64,000 bases of DNA from Ahrensia sp. R2A130. Its GTDB lineage: Bacteria > Pseudomonadota > Alphaproteobacteria > Rhizobiales > Rhizobiaceae. The notes under the pieces were generated by a model that saw nothing but the letters and a program-made list of their open reading frames with translations, ran no database searches and was not told where the DNA came from. Of the stretch, positions 52,338-62,500 are shown one piece after another (within the stretch, counting starts at the first letter, position 1; the number at the start of each line of letters is the position of its first letter). Both the position numbers and the translations under genes were made by a program. Location of the stretch: contig NZ_AEEB01000014.1 of assembly GCF_000179775.1 (NCBI RefSeq), forward strand, positions 62,001-126,000, read 5' to 3'.

Positions 52338-53282
52338 ATGGATACTGGTGGCATCGGTGGAGCAGGAACTCCACCGGCACGAAATGATCGTATCGATCGC
52401 GTGCAATCGGCGGCCAAACGTCCGCTGACCTCGTTGGTCGGCACCATTCAGGATGGTCGTTTCCTGCGCGTTATCTTTCTTGGCATGCTGGCGCTGACTG
52501 TAGGTACCGTCGCTCAGGACTATTCCGCGATGCTGGCTGCTGCGCCCGAGGGGCAGCCGGGCCTTCAGCGCATCGAACCCACGCCGATGGACCTGCCGAA
52601 ACCAGGCGACCAAACACGCCCCTATCTGCCGCGCACGATGCCGCTTGGGCCTAGTCGTGATCGACCGGATTTGCCCGGTTATCGAGGCCCGCTCGACGGT
52701 CCTGCCATGACTCAGCCTATGGAATTTGCGTTGACTGTCGATGGCCGCGCGAGCGCTGTTGGCACTATTGATCCCGGTTCAGCAAAGCGGTTTGCGGACT
52801 TTCTGAGCGACAACGACAAGCAGATCGGCGAACTCACGCTGCATTCTCCCGGCGGGTCTGTGGCCGATGCGCTGGCGATGTCGCGTGCTATCCGCGAAGC
52901 TGGGATTTCCACCCGCGTGTCCGCCAATGGCTATTGCGCCTCATCATGCCCGTTGCTGCTCGCAGGGGGCTTGTATCGCAGCGCGGGCACGGGGGCTTAT
53001 ATCGGCGTGCACCAGATCTATGCCGCGCCCACCGCGAACGGCACCTTACAACGGGGGATGGCAGACGCGCAGACGGTATCAGCGTTATGCCAGCAGTTGC
53101 TGGTGGATATGGGCGTGGATTTGCAGGTCTGGGTGCGCGCGATGGAAACGCCAGCTGCTCAATTATACCTCTTCACGCCCGACGAGCTTTCCCGCTATGC
53201 ACTTGCCAACGGTCGGCGCGCAACAACCCGTCCGGAACTGCGGGAGCCAATCCGCGGTGATCTCAACAATGATGCGGGGTGA
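52338..53282 (+). CDS. Membrane-anchored ClpP-like serine protease (COG3904 type)
   Basis: A 314-residue protein with one N-terminal membrane helix (about residues 43-60) and a Pro-rich linker. The ClpP/crotonase-like domain covers about residues 128-300. The Ser-His pair is visible: Ser203 in YCASSCPLLLAGG and His225 in YIGVHQIYA, spaced as in ClpP, after the oxyanion strand LHSPGGSVADAL. The domain faces the periplasm in this family. It follows the membrane protein by 4 bases. The substrate is unknown. Confidence 0.82.
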   Translation: MDTGGIGGAGTPPARNDRIDRVQSAAKRPLTSLVGTIQDGRFLRVIFLGMLALTVGTVAQDYSAMLAAAPEGQPGLQRIEPTPMDLPKPGDQTRPYLPRTMPLGPSRDRPDLPGYRGPLDGPAMTQPMEFALTVDGRASAVGTIDPGSAKRFADFLSDNDKQIGELTLHSPGGSVADALAMSRAIREAGISTRVSANGYCASSCPLLLAGGLYRSAGTGAYIGVHQIYAAPTANGTLQRGMADAQTVSALCQQLLVDMGVDLQVWVRAMETPAAQLYLFTPDELSRYALANGRRATTRPELREPIRGDLNNDAG

Positions 53283-53367
53283 CAAGGCCGACCGCTGGAC
53301 GCTAGTATTTGTGTGAAGGTTTGGGGCCTTAGCTTCAAACGAGGTCAGATTTCGGAACGCTTGCACC

Positions 53368-54063
53368 ATGGAAAGTTTGAAAGCTTTTCCCGTTTTTGCG
53401 GGGTTGAGCGACGAGGAATGCGCGCGCATCGACAGCCAATGCAGCTGGCGCACCTATGAGCCGCGCGCGATTATTCTAGATCATAACGAGCCATCCACCG
53501 ATGTGAGGTTCATTCTGTTCGGTTCAGTGCGCATCGTGGTGCGAATGATGGAAGGCCGTGAGGTCATCTTCAATGATTTTGGCGAGGGGCGCTTTTTTGG
53601 TGAACTGTCGGCCATCGATGACGGTGCCCGTTCTGCCAATGTCACGGCCGTTACCCGCGCGCGCATCTGCATAATGCCACAAAGCGTTTTCAGGCAGGTG
53701 TGTACCGATCATTCACTGGTCTCGATGGAGGTGATGAAGCACCTTGCCGGTATGGTACGAATGTTGTCGGAGCGGCTGTCTGAGTTCAGCTTTCTAAAAG
53801 CCAAGCACCGTTTGTTTGCTGAACTGTTGCGGCTTTCCCGCGAGCGCAAAGGCGCTGTTGCCGAAGGCGTTCAACAGCGAATTATAAGTCCCGCACCGGT
53901 GCAGAGCGATATTGCCGACCGCATTTCATCGCGTCGCGAGATCGTTTCCCGTGAGATGAAAGAGCTTGAGCGTCAGGCAATTCTGGAGCGCACTAGAGGC
54001 GGTCTTGTTATCCTTGATCCCGATAAGCTTGGCCGGTTGGCTGCCGAGGGCTGGTTCTCCTAG
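53368..54063 (+). CDS. Crp/Fnr-family transcriptional regulator
   Basis: A 231-residue regulator with a cyclic-nucleotide-binding-like domain (about residues 10-125, FGEGRFFGELSAIDDGARSA in the position of the phosphate cassette) and a winged-helix DNA-binding domain (PVQSDIADRISSRREIVSREMKEL). The cassette has GELSAID...RSA, close to the GELA...R[ST]A of cAMP-binding members, so a cyclic nucleotide is plausible. No Fe-S Cys cluster is seen. It is convergent with the next gene. Confidence 0.9.
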   Translation: MESLKAFPVFAGLSDEECARIDSQCSWRTYEPRAIILDHNEPSTDVRFILFGSVRIVVRMMEGREVIFNDFGEGRFFGELSAIDDGARSANVTAVTRARICIMPQSVFRQVCTDHSLVSMEVMKHLAGMVRMLSERLSEFSFLKAKHRLFAELLRLSRERKGAVAEGVQQRIISPAPVQSDIADRISSRREIVSREMKELERQAILERTRGGLVILDPDKLGRLAAEGWFS

Positions 54064-54071
54064 CGCTAACG

Positions 54072-54455
54072 CTAGTTGACGGTGCGGAAACGCACCCCTT
54101 CCGATGAGCGAAAGCGGTTTGGTCCGAGTTTTTCAAATGACACGCATGATGTGCCTTTCGCTGGGCCCGATGGGAATGTGGTGCAGATGCGGTTGCCTCG
54201 TGCGCGCCATGTGCCGTTGAGTGTGCCTGCGATGGACTTTGCCGATACAGTGCCGTTACTCGCGTAGCGCATGGTGATTGCAAAGCCGAAGCGCCGTGTC
54301 TTGATGGTCTTGCCAAGCATTTCGCTGCGCACTTCAGCTGCGGACAGCGTGTTGGCTGATGCGGGGGTCACGCCAAATGGGATCGTTGCGAGAATGCCAA
54401 GTACTAAAGCTGTGATGCCAGCGGTAAGTGAAGCGCGGGATTTGGATAAGAACAT
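54072..54455 (-). CDS. Exported protein of unknown function
   Basis: A 127-residue product with a signal peptide ending near SASA and a mature part with GTLNGTWRARGNRICTTFPSG, two Cys that may pair, and a basic C-terminus. AGGAG lies 8 bases before the ATG. The pattern resembles small periplasmic proteins of Rhizobiales with a beta-barrel-like fold; no function can be named. Confidence 0.7.
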   Translation of the reverse strand: MFLSKSRASLTAGITALVLGILATIPFGVTPASANTLSAAEVRSEMLGKTIKTRRFGFAITMRYASNGTVSAKSIAGTLNGTWRARGNRICTTFPSGPAKGTSCVSFEKLGPNRFRSSEGVRFRTVN

Positions 54456-54631
54456 TTTCTTGCTCCTGAAATGTTGTGCACAGACCTGCGCTTTCGCCGC
54501 GGCAAGTGCCGAGCTTCACAATAAGAACGATGCGATGAACCATACGGTTTCACGAGAAGCGCAAAATCATGCGATCTCAGGCGTGCCGATGGTAAATCTT
54601 GCGTTGGAGAGAAAATCTCGCCTGTAGCGGT

Positions 54632-55138
54632 CTAGTTCCAGCAGTAAGCGATCTTCGGTAGCGTTTTGCCGTTGAAAGTCTCGTTGCCTTCGGCCACGTC
54701 ATCGCCACCAGCATTGCTGTAGAAGTTCATGGCAGGCGCATTGTCCTCAAGCACCCACACGACACAACCGCTCATGCCTAGGCGCAAAAGCTCCTCACGC
54801 GCAGCAAGGAAAAGACGTTTGCCTAATCCTACGCCTTGGTATTCGGGCAGCAGGTACAGCTCGTACACTTCGCCTTCTTGTGGAAGCGCAGCAACGCGGT
54901 TCGCGCCCAATGTGGCGTAGCCGATGATCTGGCTTTCATTGCGCAGCACGACGATGCGGGTGGAATTGCGGATCGCACGGGCCCACCAACGCGGGTCGCG
55001 ACGGCGGATCATGGTTTCCAGCGCCTGATGTGGAATGAGACCACGATAGGCAGCGCGCCAGGACTGTTCGTGCACAGCGGAGATGCCGAAAGCATCGTCC
55101 ATGGTCGCCATGCGGGTTTGAAGCGTGAGCGTGGTCAT
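54632..55138 (-). CDS. GNAT-family N-acetyltransferase
   Basis: A 168-residue acetyltransferase. The acetyl-CoA-binding segment is LLPEYQGVGLGKRLFLAARE, with the preceding beta strand VYELY and the later NAPAMNFYSNAG loop. It acetylates an amine of unknown identity. The start MTTLTLQTRM gives the normal GNAT length; an upstream codon at 55174 would add 12 residues. Confidence 0.9.
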   Translation of the reverse strand: MTTLTLQTRMATMDDAFGISAVHEQSWRAAYRGLIPHQALETMIRRRDPRWWARAIRNSTRIVVLRNESQIIGYATLGANRVAALPQEGEVYELYLLPEYQGVGLGKRLFLAAREELLRLGMSGCVVWVLEDNAPAMNFYSNAGGDDVAEGNETFNGKTLPKIAYCWN

Positions 55139-55359
55139 GTCAGCAAGCCTAGTTAACAGTTTCTTAAGCAACAAGGCCGTGTTGGAATGAGTTTGGTAAA
55201 AAGGTTACCGGCGACGCGGTTTTCCCCAGCGTGGTGTCGGCGACTTTGAAAGCTGTTTCATAGTGATACAGCTTTGGTCGAACGCCTCTTGCGCGAATGT
55301 CGATGGTCGGTGAATTCTGGCGTCGACAACCGAATCCGCGCCGATCAAAAGGTAGAACT

Positions 55360-56580
55360 ATGCAGCTTCGTGACATCGAAACGTTTGTTGTGGGCAATCC
55401 CCCGCCGTCGTTCGGAGGGCGCTATTTCCTGTTCGTCAAAGTCACGAGCGCTGACGGTATCGTCGGCTGGGGCGAGATGTACGGCGCGACGGTTGGGCCA
55501 AAGGTTCAGTGCGCGGTGGCCGAAGATATTTTCCATCGGCACTGCGCTGGGCTGTCTGCACATGATGTCGAGCGTATGTTCCGGCGTGTGCATTCGTCCG
55601 GCTTTTCGCAACGGCCCGACCCGACCGTGATGGCTGCGTTCTCGGCCATCGAAATGGCGTGCTGGGACATCGCGGGCAAGGCGGCTGACAAGCCAGTGCA
55701 TCAGTTGATCGGTGGGCTCGTGAATCCTCGGTTGCGGTCCTACACCTATCTTTATCCGACCGACGATCAGGACCCAGCGACGTTCTATGCAGACCCCGAA
55801 GCCAGTGCAGAGGCTGCCATACGTTACGTCGAGCAAGGTTTCACGGCGCTGAAATTCGACCCTGCCGGCCCCTATACGGTCAACGACCCGCACCAGCCTG
55901 CTGTGATCGATATCGACCGCTCTGTGCGGTTCTGCAAGGCGATCCGGGAGGCTGTCGGCACCAAGGCAGACCTGCTGTTCGGCACCCATGGGCAGTTCAC
56001 ACCTTCCGGTGCGGTGCGTATGGCGCGGGCTATCACGCCCTATGACCCACTGTGGTTCGAGGAGCCGGTGCCGCCGGAAATGCCGGAAGCGATGGCGCAT
56101 GTGGCGCAGCATTCCACCGTGCCCATCGCTACCGGCGAACGGTTGACGACGAAATATGAGTTTGCCCGCGTGTTGGCCTGCGGTGCTGCTAATATCTTGC
56201 AGCCTGCGCTGGGGCGTTCGGGTGGCATCTGGGAGGCCAAAAAAATCGCGGCGATTGCCGAGGTCTATGGCGCGCAGATTGCGCCGCATCTCTATTGTGG
56301 GCCTATCGAGGCGGCGGCCAATGTGCAGTTCGGCGCTTCGATACCGAACTTCCTCATTTTGGAATCGATCAAGCAGTTCGACGGTTTTCACGCGGAATTG
56401 CTCGACCATCCGATCAAATGGGAAGACGGCCACGTTATCCCGTCAAACCGCCCTGGGCTGGGGCACAATGTCAGGGAAGACGTCGCGCGAGCAAACCCCT
56501 ATACGGGCGACAGACTGCACCTTGAGATGCAGGACGAGACCTACAATTACAGCGGTGAGAACCGGTTTGCCGGTGGATAG
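55360..56580 (+). CDS. Enolase-superfamily sugar-acid dehydratase (galactonate dehydratase-like)
   Basis: A 406-residue enzyme. The start [12 protein letters not shown] gives the family N-terminus, and [20 protein letters not shown] is typical of the acid-sugar dehydratase branch. Barrel residues include the Lys/Asp strand ([10 protein letters not shown]), [16 protein letters not shown], metal-ligand Glu ([14 protein letters not shown]) and a late His ([14 protein letters not shown]). Substrates in this branch are sugar acids such as galactonate; the exact one is not predictable. The following GMC oxidoreductase is 11 bases away, so the pair may degrade a polyol or sugar. Confidence 0.88.
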   Translation: MQLRDIETFVVGNPPPSFGGRYFLFVKVTSADGIVGWGEMYGATVGPKVQCAVAEDIFHRHCAGLSAHDVERMFRRVHSSGFSQRPDPTVMAAFSAIEMACWDIAGKAADKPVHQLIGGLVNPRLRSYTYLYPTDDQDPATFYADPEASAEAAIRYVEQGFTALKFDPAGPYTVNDPHQPAVIDIDRSVRFCKAIREAVGTKADLLFGTHGQFTPSGAVRMARAITPYDPLWFEEPVPPEMPEAMAHVAQHSTVPIATGERLTTKYEFARVLACGAANILQPALGRSGGIWEAKKIAAIAEVYGAQIAPHLYCGPIEAAANVQFGASIPNFLILESIKQFDGFHAELLDHPIKWEDGHVIPSNRPGLGHNVREDVARANPYTGDRLHLEMQDETYNYSGENRFAGG

Positions 56581-56591
56581 AAAGTAGCACG

Positions 56592-58277
56592 ATGAGCCAC
56601 GGGGAAAGCGCACTCGAATTCGTTCAGGAAGCGGATTTTGTCATTATCGGTTCCGGTTCTGCCGGGTCGGTTGCTGCTGCGCGTCTATCGGAAGACGGCA
56701 AGCATTCCGTGCTGGTTTTGGAATATGGCGGCACCGATATCGGACCGTTCATCCAGATGCCTGCGGCGCTCTCCTACCCCATGAACATGGCACGCTATGA
56801 TTGGGGTTTCGGAACCCAGCCGGAGCCGAACCTGAACAACCGCGTCATGGCGACACCGCGTGGCAAGGTGATCGGCGGGTCGTCTTCGATCAACGGCATG
56901 GTCTATGTGCGTGGCCATGCGAAGGATTTCGACCATTGGGACGAGAACGGCGCAAAAGGCTGGAGCTACGCCGATGTACAGCCTTATTTCCAGCGTGCCG
57001 AAACCAGCCATGGCGGTGCTTCCGGCGAGGGCAGGGGCACAGATGGTCCGCTGCATGTCGGGCGGGGACCGCGCGATAACCCGCTGTTCGATGCTTTTGT
57101 TGAGGCGGGCCGTCAGGCGGGGTTTGAGACCACGGACGACTATAATGGGCTGAAGCAAGAGGGCTTCGGCGCGATGGAGCAGACGGTCTATAATGGTCGC
57201 CGTTGGTCTGCTGCGAATGCTTACCTGAAACCTGCCCTGAAGCGTGAAAATCTGCGGATGATGAGTTGCTTCGTTCGCCGCGTGGTCTTCGAAGGAAAGC
57301 GCGCGATTGGCGTAGAAGTGCAGCACGGCGACCGCGTGGAATACGTGCGCGCCCACCGTGAAGTTGTGATGGCTGCATCGTCCATAAACTCGCCCAAACT
57401 GCTGATGTTATCCGGCATCGGACCAGCAGCTCACCTGAAAGAACACGGTATCGAAGTGCTGGCGGATCGTCCTGGTGTCGGCGGAAATCTGCAAGACCAT
57501 TTGGAACTCTACATCCAGCAGGCATGTCTGCAGCCGATCACGCTTTATTCGAAGCTGAATCTGTTCTCCAAAGCCGTTATCGGCGCGCAGTGGCTGTTCC
57601 TGAAGAAGGGGCTCGGCACGTCGAACCAGTTTGAAAGTGCGGCTTTTGTGCGGTCAGCGGCGGGCGTCGATTATCCCGATATTCAATATCATTTCCTGCC
57701 GGTTGCCATTCGTTATGACGGCAAGGCACCTGCGGAGGGACACGGTTTTCAGGCGCATGTTGGGCCGATGCGGTCGAAATCTCGCGGAAGTATACGCCTT
57801 TCTTCTGCAGATCCGCTGGATTCTCCGGAAATTCGCTTCAATTACATGAGCCATGAGGATGATTTTCCAGAATTTCGGCACTGTATCCGCCTGACGCGGG
57901 AGATTTTCCAGCAACCGGCCTTCGCTCCTTATGCGGGTAAAGAAATCGCTCCGGGCGATGCGGTGCAAAGCGATGATGAACTTGACGCCTACATTCGAGA
58001 GCACGTCGAGAGCGCATATCATCCGTGCGGTACGGTTAAGATGGGCGCGGCGGATGCAATGGACAGCGTGGTCGATCCGGAGTGTCGCGTGATCGGTGTC
58101 GAAGGGCTTCGTGTGATCGACACGTCTATCTTCCCACGCATTCCAAACGGTAACCTCAACGGTCCTGCGATCATGGCCGCTGAAAAAGCGTCCGATCACA
58201 TTTTGGGTCGAGATATGTTGCCGCGCTCCAACATGGAGCCTTGGATCAATCCGAACTGGCAGGTGTCGGACCGTTAA
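56592..58277 (+). CDS. GMC-family FAD-dependent oxidoreductase (choline dehydrogenase-like)
   Basis: A 561-residue flavoprotein with FAD-binding dinucleotide motif [22 protein letters not shown] signature 1 ([19 protein letters not shown]), signature 2 ([20 protein letters not shown]) and C-terminal catalytic [10 protein letters not shown] with His and Asn of [11 protein letters not shown]. It resembles BetA (choline dehydrogenase) and other alcohol dehydrogenases of the family, but no BetB or BetI gene is adjacent. The operon with a sugar-acid dehydratase argues for a polyol or sugar alcohol substrate. Confidence 0.92.
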   Translation: MSHGESALEFVQEADFVIIGSGSAGSVAAARLSEDGKHSVLVLEYGGTDIGPFIQMPAALSYPMNMARYDWGFGTQPEPNLNNRVMATPRGKVIGGSSSINGMVYVRGHAKDFDHWDENGAKGWSYADVQPYFQRAETSHGGASGEGRGTDGPLHVGRGPRDNPLFDAFVEAGRQAGFETTDDYNGLKQEGFGAMEQTVYNGRRWSAANAYLKPALKRENLRMMSCFVRRVVFEGKRAIGVEVQHGDRVEYVRAHREVVMAASSINSPKLLMLSGIGPAAHLKEHGIEVLADRPGVGGNLQDHLELYIQQACLQPITLYSKLNLFSKAVIGAQWLFLKKGLGTSNQFESAAFVRSAAGVDYPDIQYHFLPVAIRYDGKAPAEGHGFQAHVGPMRSKSRGSIRLSSADPLDSPEIRFNYMSHEDDFPEFRHCIRLTREIFQQPAFAPYAGKEIAPGDAVQSDDELDAYIREHVESAYHPCGTVKMGAADAMDSVVDPECRVIGVEGLRVIDTSIFPRIPNGNLNGPAIMAAEKASDHILGRDMLPRSNMEPWINPNWQVSDR

Positions 58278-58285
58278 TCGGGCAG

Positions 58286-59275
58286 CTAATCGCCTTGGCC
58301 TTTCCGGCTGGCTTCTCGTTGGGCTTCCCGTTCGGCACTTCTCCGTTTTCGTGCGGCTCCAATGTCGAAGGCGACGTGGGTTTCTCCGCGTTGTTCTGCT
58401 AGTTTCACCTGTTTTTGGCGTTCTCGTAACGCTGCCACGCGGGCTTCATCATGGGTGCCGTGGCAGCGCGGGCATGACACGCCTTCTTCGTAATGAGCGT
58501 GTGCAGCTTCTTCCGGCGTGACGGGCATTCGGCAGGCGTGGCACAGAACGTTGTCGCCAGGCACAAGGCCGTGTCGCACCGAGACCCGTTCATCGAAAAC
58601 GAAACATTCGCCTTCCCAGAGGCTCTCGTCGGCAGAGACTTCTTCGAGATATTTCAAAATGCCGCCTTTCAGATGAAAGACGTTATCAAAGCCGCGTTGT
58701 TTCATCAGCGCCGTGGACTTTTCGCAGCGAATACCTCCGGTGCAGAACATGGCGACAGGCGTGTCTTTGGGCAAATCGAGCGTTTGGTCTACCCAATCTG
58801 GCAATTCCCCGAAGCTGGCTGTCTTCGGGTCGACAGCGCCTTTGAACGTGCCCAGTTCGACCTCGTATGTGTTGCGGGTGTCGATCACCACTACATCGTC
58901 GCGGGCAATCAAGTTGTTCCAATCGGAAGCGTTGATGTGTGTGCCCGCATCCCGCGCTGCATCGATTCCGTCGACACCCAGAGTCACGATCTCTTTTTTC
59001 AGCCGCACTTTCATGCGGTTGAAGGGTTGAGTGGCGGTGTGTGAGTACTTCACATCCAGCGCGCCGATTTCGTTGCGCGCTTCCAGCCATGCGATGAGAT
59101 TTGCAATGGATGCCTGCGATCCGGCCACCGTGCCGTTGATACCCTCATTGGCCAAAAGCACGGTTCCAAACACCGAAAGCTCGTTGCAACGTTTCAACAG
59201 CACCGGCTGAAGCATAGTCGGGTCTGCCAGCGACACGAACTTATAAAGCGCGGCTATCGTCCAATCGGTCGGCAT
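58286..59275 (-). CDS. trhO: tRNA uridine(34) hydroxylase TrhO (rhodanese-related)
   Basis: A 329-residue cytoplasmic enzyme of the YceA/TrhO family. An N-terminal domain (MPTDWTIAALYKFV) precedes a rhodanese domain with the active-site loop FCTGGIRCEKSTA. The C-terminal zinc-like Cys pairs (CHACRMPVT, CPRCHGTHDE) are also visible. TrhO hydroxylates U34 in some tRNAs. The start is chosen at ATG 59275, the family N-terminus; a TTG at 59299 would add 8 residues. It is convergent with the GMC gene. Confidence 0.9.
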   Translation of the reverse strand: MPTDWTIAALYKFVSLADPTMLQPVLLKRCNELSVFGTVLLANEGINGTVAGSQASIANLIAWLEARNEIGALDVKYSHTATQPFNRMKVRLKKEIVTLGVDGIDAARDAGTHINASDWNNLIARDDVVVIDTRNTYEVELGTFKGAVDPKTASFGELPDWVDQTLDLPKDTPVAMFCTGGIRCEKSTALMKQRGFDNVFHLKGGILKYLEEVSADESLWEGECFVFDERVSVRHGLVPGDNVLCHACRMPVTPEEAAHAHYEEGVSCPRCHGTHDEARVAALRERQKQVKLAEQRGETHVAFDIGAARKRRSAEREAQREASRKGQGD

Positions 59276-59408
59276 TTTGGTTATTTCAGGTTTGGTCAAA
59301 GGTTAAGGCCCTGTTGGCAGCCAAGCCGCAAATCGAACTGCAATTTAGCGTAAGTGATTCAGTTTGGGCCAGTCTTTGCTCACCGCAATGGCAATCAGAC
59401 ACCAAAAA

Positions 59409-59423
59409 TTAACACGTCGTTAA
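59409..59423. promoter_or_regulatory. CtrA box (TTAA-N7-TTAA)
   Basis: TTAACACGTCGTTAA is a perfect TTAA-N7-TTAA match to the CtrA binding site of alphaproteobacteria. It lies 108 bases upstream of the giant surface-protein start. A further TTAA at 59441-59444 lies nearby. CtrA control of a surface protein is plausible. Confidence 0.6.
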
Positions 59424-59530
59424 CCATCTCACCCCAAAGGTTAACGCGGGGTGGAGTCCGTTCGGGCTTCGCCAACAAATACGTTGTGACCAACGCCCGG
59501 GCGGGATGCGGTCAAGCAGGGGTTGGGCGA

Positions 59531-62500
59531 ATGTTGTCACGTTTCGGGGATATCTTCCGTAAATCGGGTGGAGAGAAGGTTGAGGCGCCCAAAGCGCACA
59601 AGCCTTTGATGCGCGTATTGGAGCCTCGTGTGCTCCTCGATGCTGCCGGTGTCGAAACCGCGCGCGATATGGCCGACCAGACCATCCATTCCGATATGGC
59701 TGACGCTGCTGTTGCCGAGATGAGTGAGAACCTTCCCGCCGAGGCTCACGTTCCTGGCCCGCAACGCGATCTGTCCCGCGATATCGTTTTTATCGACGGC
59801 AGCGTCGAAGACATCGGTGAATTGCTGATGGACATCGACCCTGACGTTGAAGTCCACGTTCTTGATTTACAAAGCGATGGTGTGGAGCAGATCGCTGATA
59901 TTCTCGATATGCGCGAGGATATTTCTGCGGTTCATATCTTCTCCCACGGCGGAGAAGGCTTTCTGAATCTAGGTTCCAGCCAGCTAACAAGTGGCACTAT
60001 CGGAACGTCCCACGTTGAAGCGTTGACCCGTATCGGGGCTGCTTTGTCTGAAGATGGTGACATCTTGCTCTACGGTTGTGACTTTGGTTCCGGCGTCGAA
60101 GGGCGCGCTGCCGCTGCTCAACTGGCTGCTGCAACCGGTGCTGATATTGCTGCATCCAATGATTTGACCGGCTCGGAAGAGCAGGGCGGTGATTGGGACC
60201 TAGAAGTCGTTGAAGGACAGGTCGAAGCCAAAGGTTACGAACTGGAAGGCTATAAAGGGCTGCTCGCTGCCTTTGAACTTGGCGCGCTTACCGAACCTGT
60301 TGTCGATTACGAAGATCCCAACGGTACCCCCGGAAACACAGATTTTCAGGTCACTATCGACGGTCGTACGGTCGGTACCACAGGCACGGTTGCAACTTGG
60401 GAAAATGCAGGCACCTTCGAAGGGCCGAACGGGCCTGTGGCGGTCGATCTTGTGGCAACTGTCGTCGCGGTTTCTGACCCGGCCACCATGGGTGCTGGAT
60501 TTGGCACCCGTTCGTTCGATGCGAACCAAGACGGTGATGCGACACTGGACGATTTCCGTATCCAGATCGTCAACGACAACCCGCCCACAGGCGTGACGCT
60601 GTTCACTAACAATGGCGGCAGCTTCCCACAGTTGGGGTTTGGCTTTGTCGATATCGAATGGACAATCGTAGATGCAACGACCGGCCTCATCATGCCGGTC
60701 GGCGATATTGATTTCACATTGTCAGATATTGACGGTAGCCAGGGTAATCCGAATTCCCGTGAAGAAATTACCGTCGGATTGGATTCGCTCGCATCCTATA
60801 CATTCGAAGCGACCTCAAATCTTGAAGCAGTTAATACCGGCACAGGTATCAATGTGTCGGGTACAGAAGACCAAGGCGATGAACAGACCAGTTGGGTCAC
60901 GTTCTCTTGGGAAAGCACCAACGCGCTTGAAGTCCGCTACGGCAGCTATACGGGCAACTCGTTTTATAACCATGATGGTGACGGCGAGCTGACCATCGAT
61001 AATCCGGTTACTTACTATGCCTCTGATATCGATTTGGATACGGACGATTCTTCCGGCGCAACCGGTGCAGATTTCGCACAGACCTATCTGCTGCAGGATA
61101 CGAGTGCAGGGTTCCCAGTTTCTGTCGTTGATGGCGACGTGGATATCGTCAATTTTGGTGAGAACGCCACCGATGCCCGCATTGTTCTTACCAATACGCA
61201 GGCTGGCGATCAGCTGACATGGGACCAGTCGGTTTTTGACGCTCTTGGTCTGACCATATCCTCATCGGTTGGCGGCGGCGGTGAGATCATTGTCGAAATC
61301 ACCGGACGCAGCTCTACCGAAGACTACGAGTCGGCCTTTCAAGCGCTACGTTTTTCCAACACACAGTCTGGCCTTGCCGGCACACCGGGCGCGCCCAGCA
61401 CAGTAGATCGCGTGTTGGACTTTCAAGTCTTCGACGACGCTTTCGCCAGCCAGACCGTGCAGACCACCATTACGATGCAAGACGGGCAGGGCGAGCCGAA
61501 CGGCGTCCAAGATGTCTTCGTAACAGATCAGGGCAACGCGGTATCACGTTCGTCCGGCACCGGCTTGTTGGCCAATGATGTGGACCCGAATGGCCTTCCG
61601 TTGACGATAGCTTCTGCCGTCGATCGCGATGGCAACGCAATCACCGTCAACACACCGGGGGCTGCCTCGCCAATTTCGGCGATTCTGCCGTCCGGATCCA
61701 CGGTCACACTCTATGCAGATGGTTCGTTTGACTATGTCCCGGCGGCGAATTTCCTCGGCACCGAATATTTCGACTACACGCTGTCCAACGGTACAACGAG
61801 TGCCGAAACTTATGCGGCATTCAACGTTCAGGGCACAGGCTGGATTCTGACCGGTAGCTCACAGGTCAATGAAGGCCAGTCGGCCGGCTACACCATCGAG
61901 TTCACCGAACCACTGGCACCCGGCAGCAGCGTATCGGTCGATATCGGCACGTTGAATATCACTACCGCAGATGCGGACTTCAACACATCGTTGAACGCCG
62001 ATGTGTTGGCTGCCATTCAAACCGCAATCGCCTCGCAAGCTGAATACACTCTCGTGGGCAACACACTAACCTACACAGCGGCCAATCCGATCGTCGTTAC
62101 GCAAGACAACACTGCAAGCGGCTTCGTTGATATTTCCGGAAACGCTACAGCGACGGCGCTGGGTCTCGGGGATGACGCTGCTTCCGGTGCGCAGGCCATT
62201 CCGTTCGGCTTTGATTTTTACGGCACGACCTACAATGAAGTCTTCGTTCAGGCTAACGGTGTCGTGTCATTTGCCGCCATCGGCAATGGCAGTGCTGGCA
62301 ATCAGGATTTGAGTTCCGGTGTTCAATTTGGTGGCATCCCGGCAATCGCTGCTTTGTGGGACGATTTGAACCCGGCGTTGGGCGGTGAAATCTATGTCGA
62401 GACCGTTGGACCGGTCGGCAATCGCGAAGTCATCATCCAATGGGAAGACGTCCCGCATTACAACACGGCAGGGTCCGAGGTCACCTTCCAGGTCGTATTG

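Noticed and set aside
55345..56433. Long open frame of 362 codons on the minus strand
   Set aside because: It lies opposite a clear enolase-superfamily gene and its product is basic and without family motifs; it is a codon-bias shadow.
56685..57356. Long open frame of 223 codons on the minus strand
   Set aside because: It is antisense to the GMC oxidoreductase signatures and has no motif of its own.
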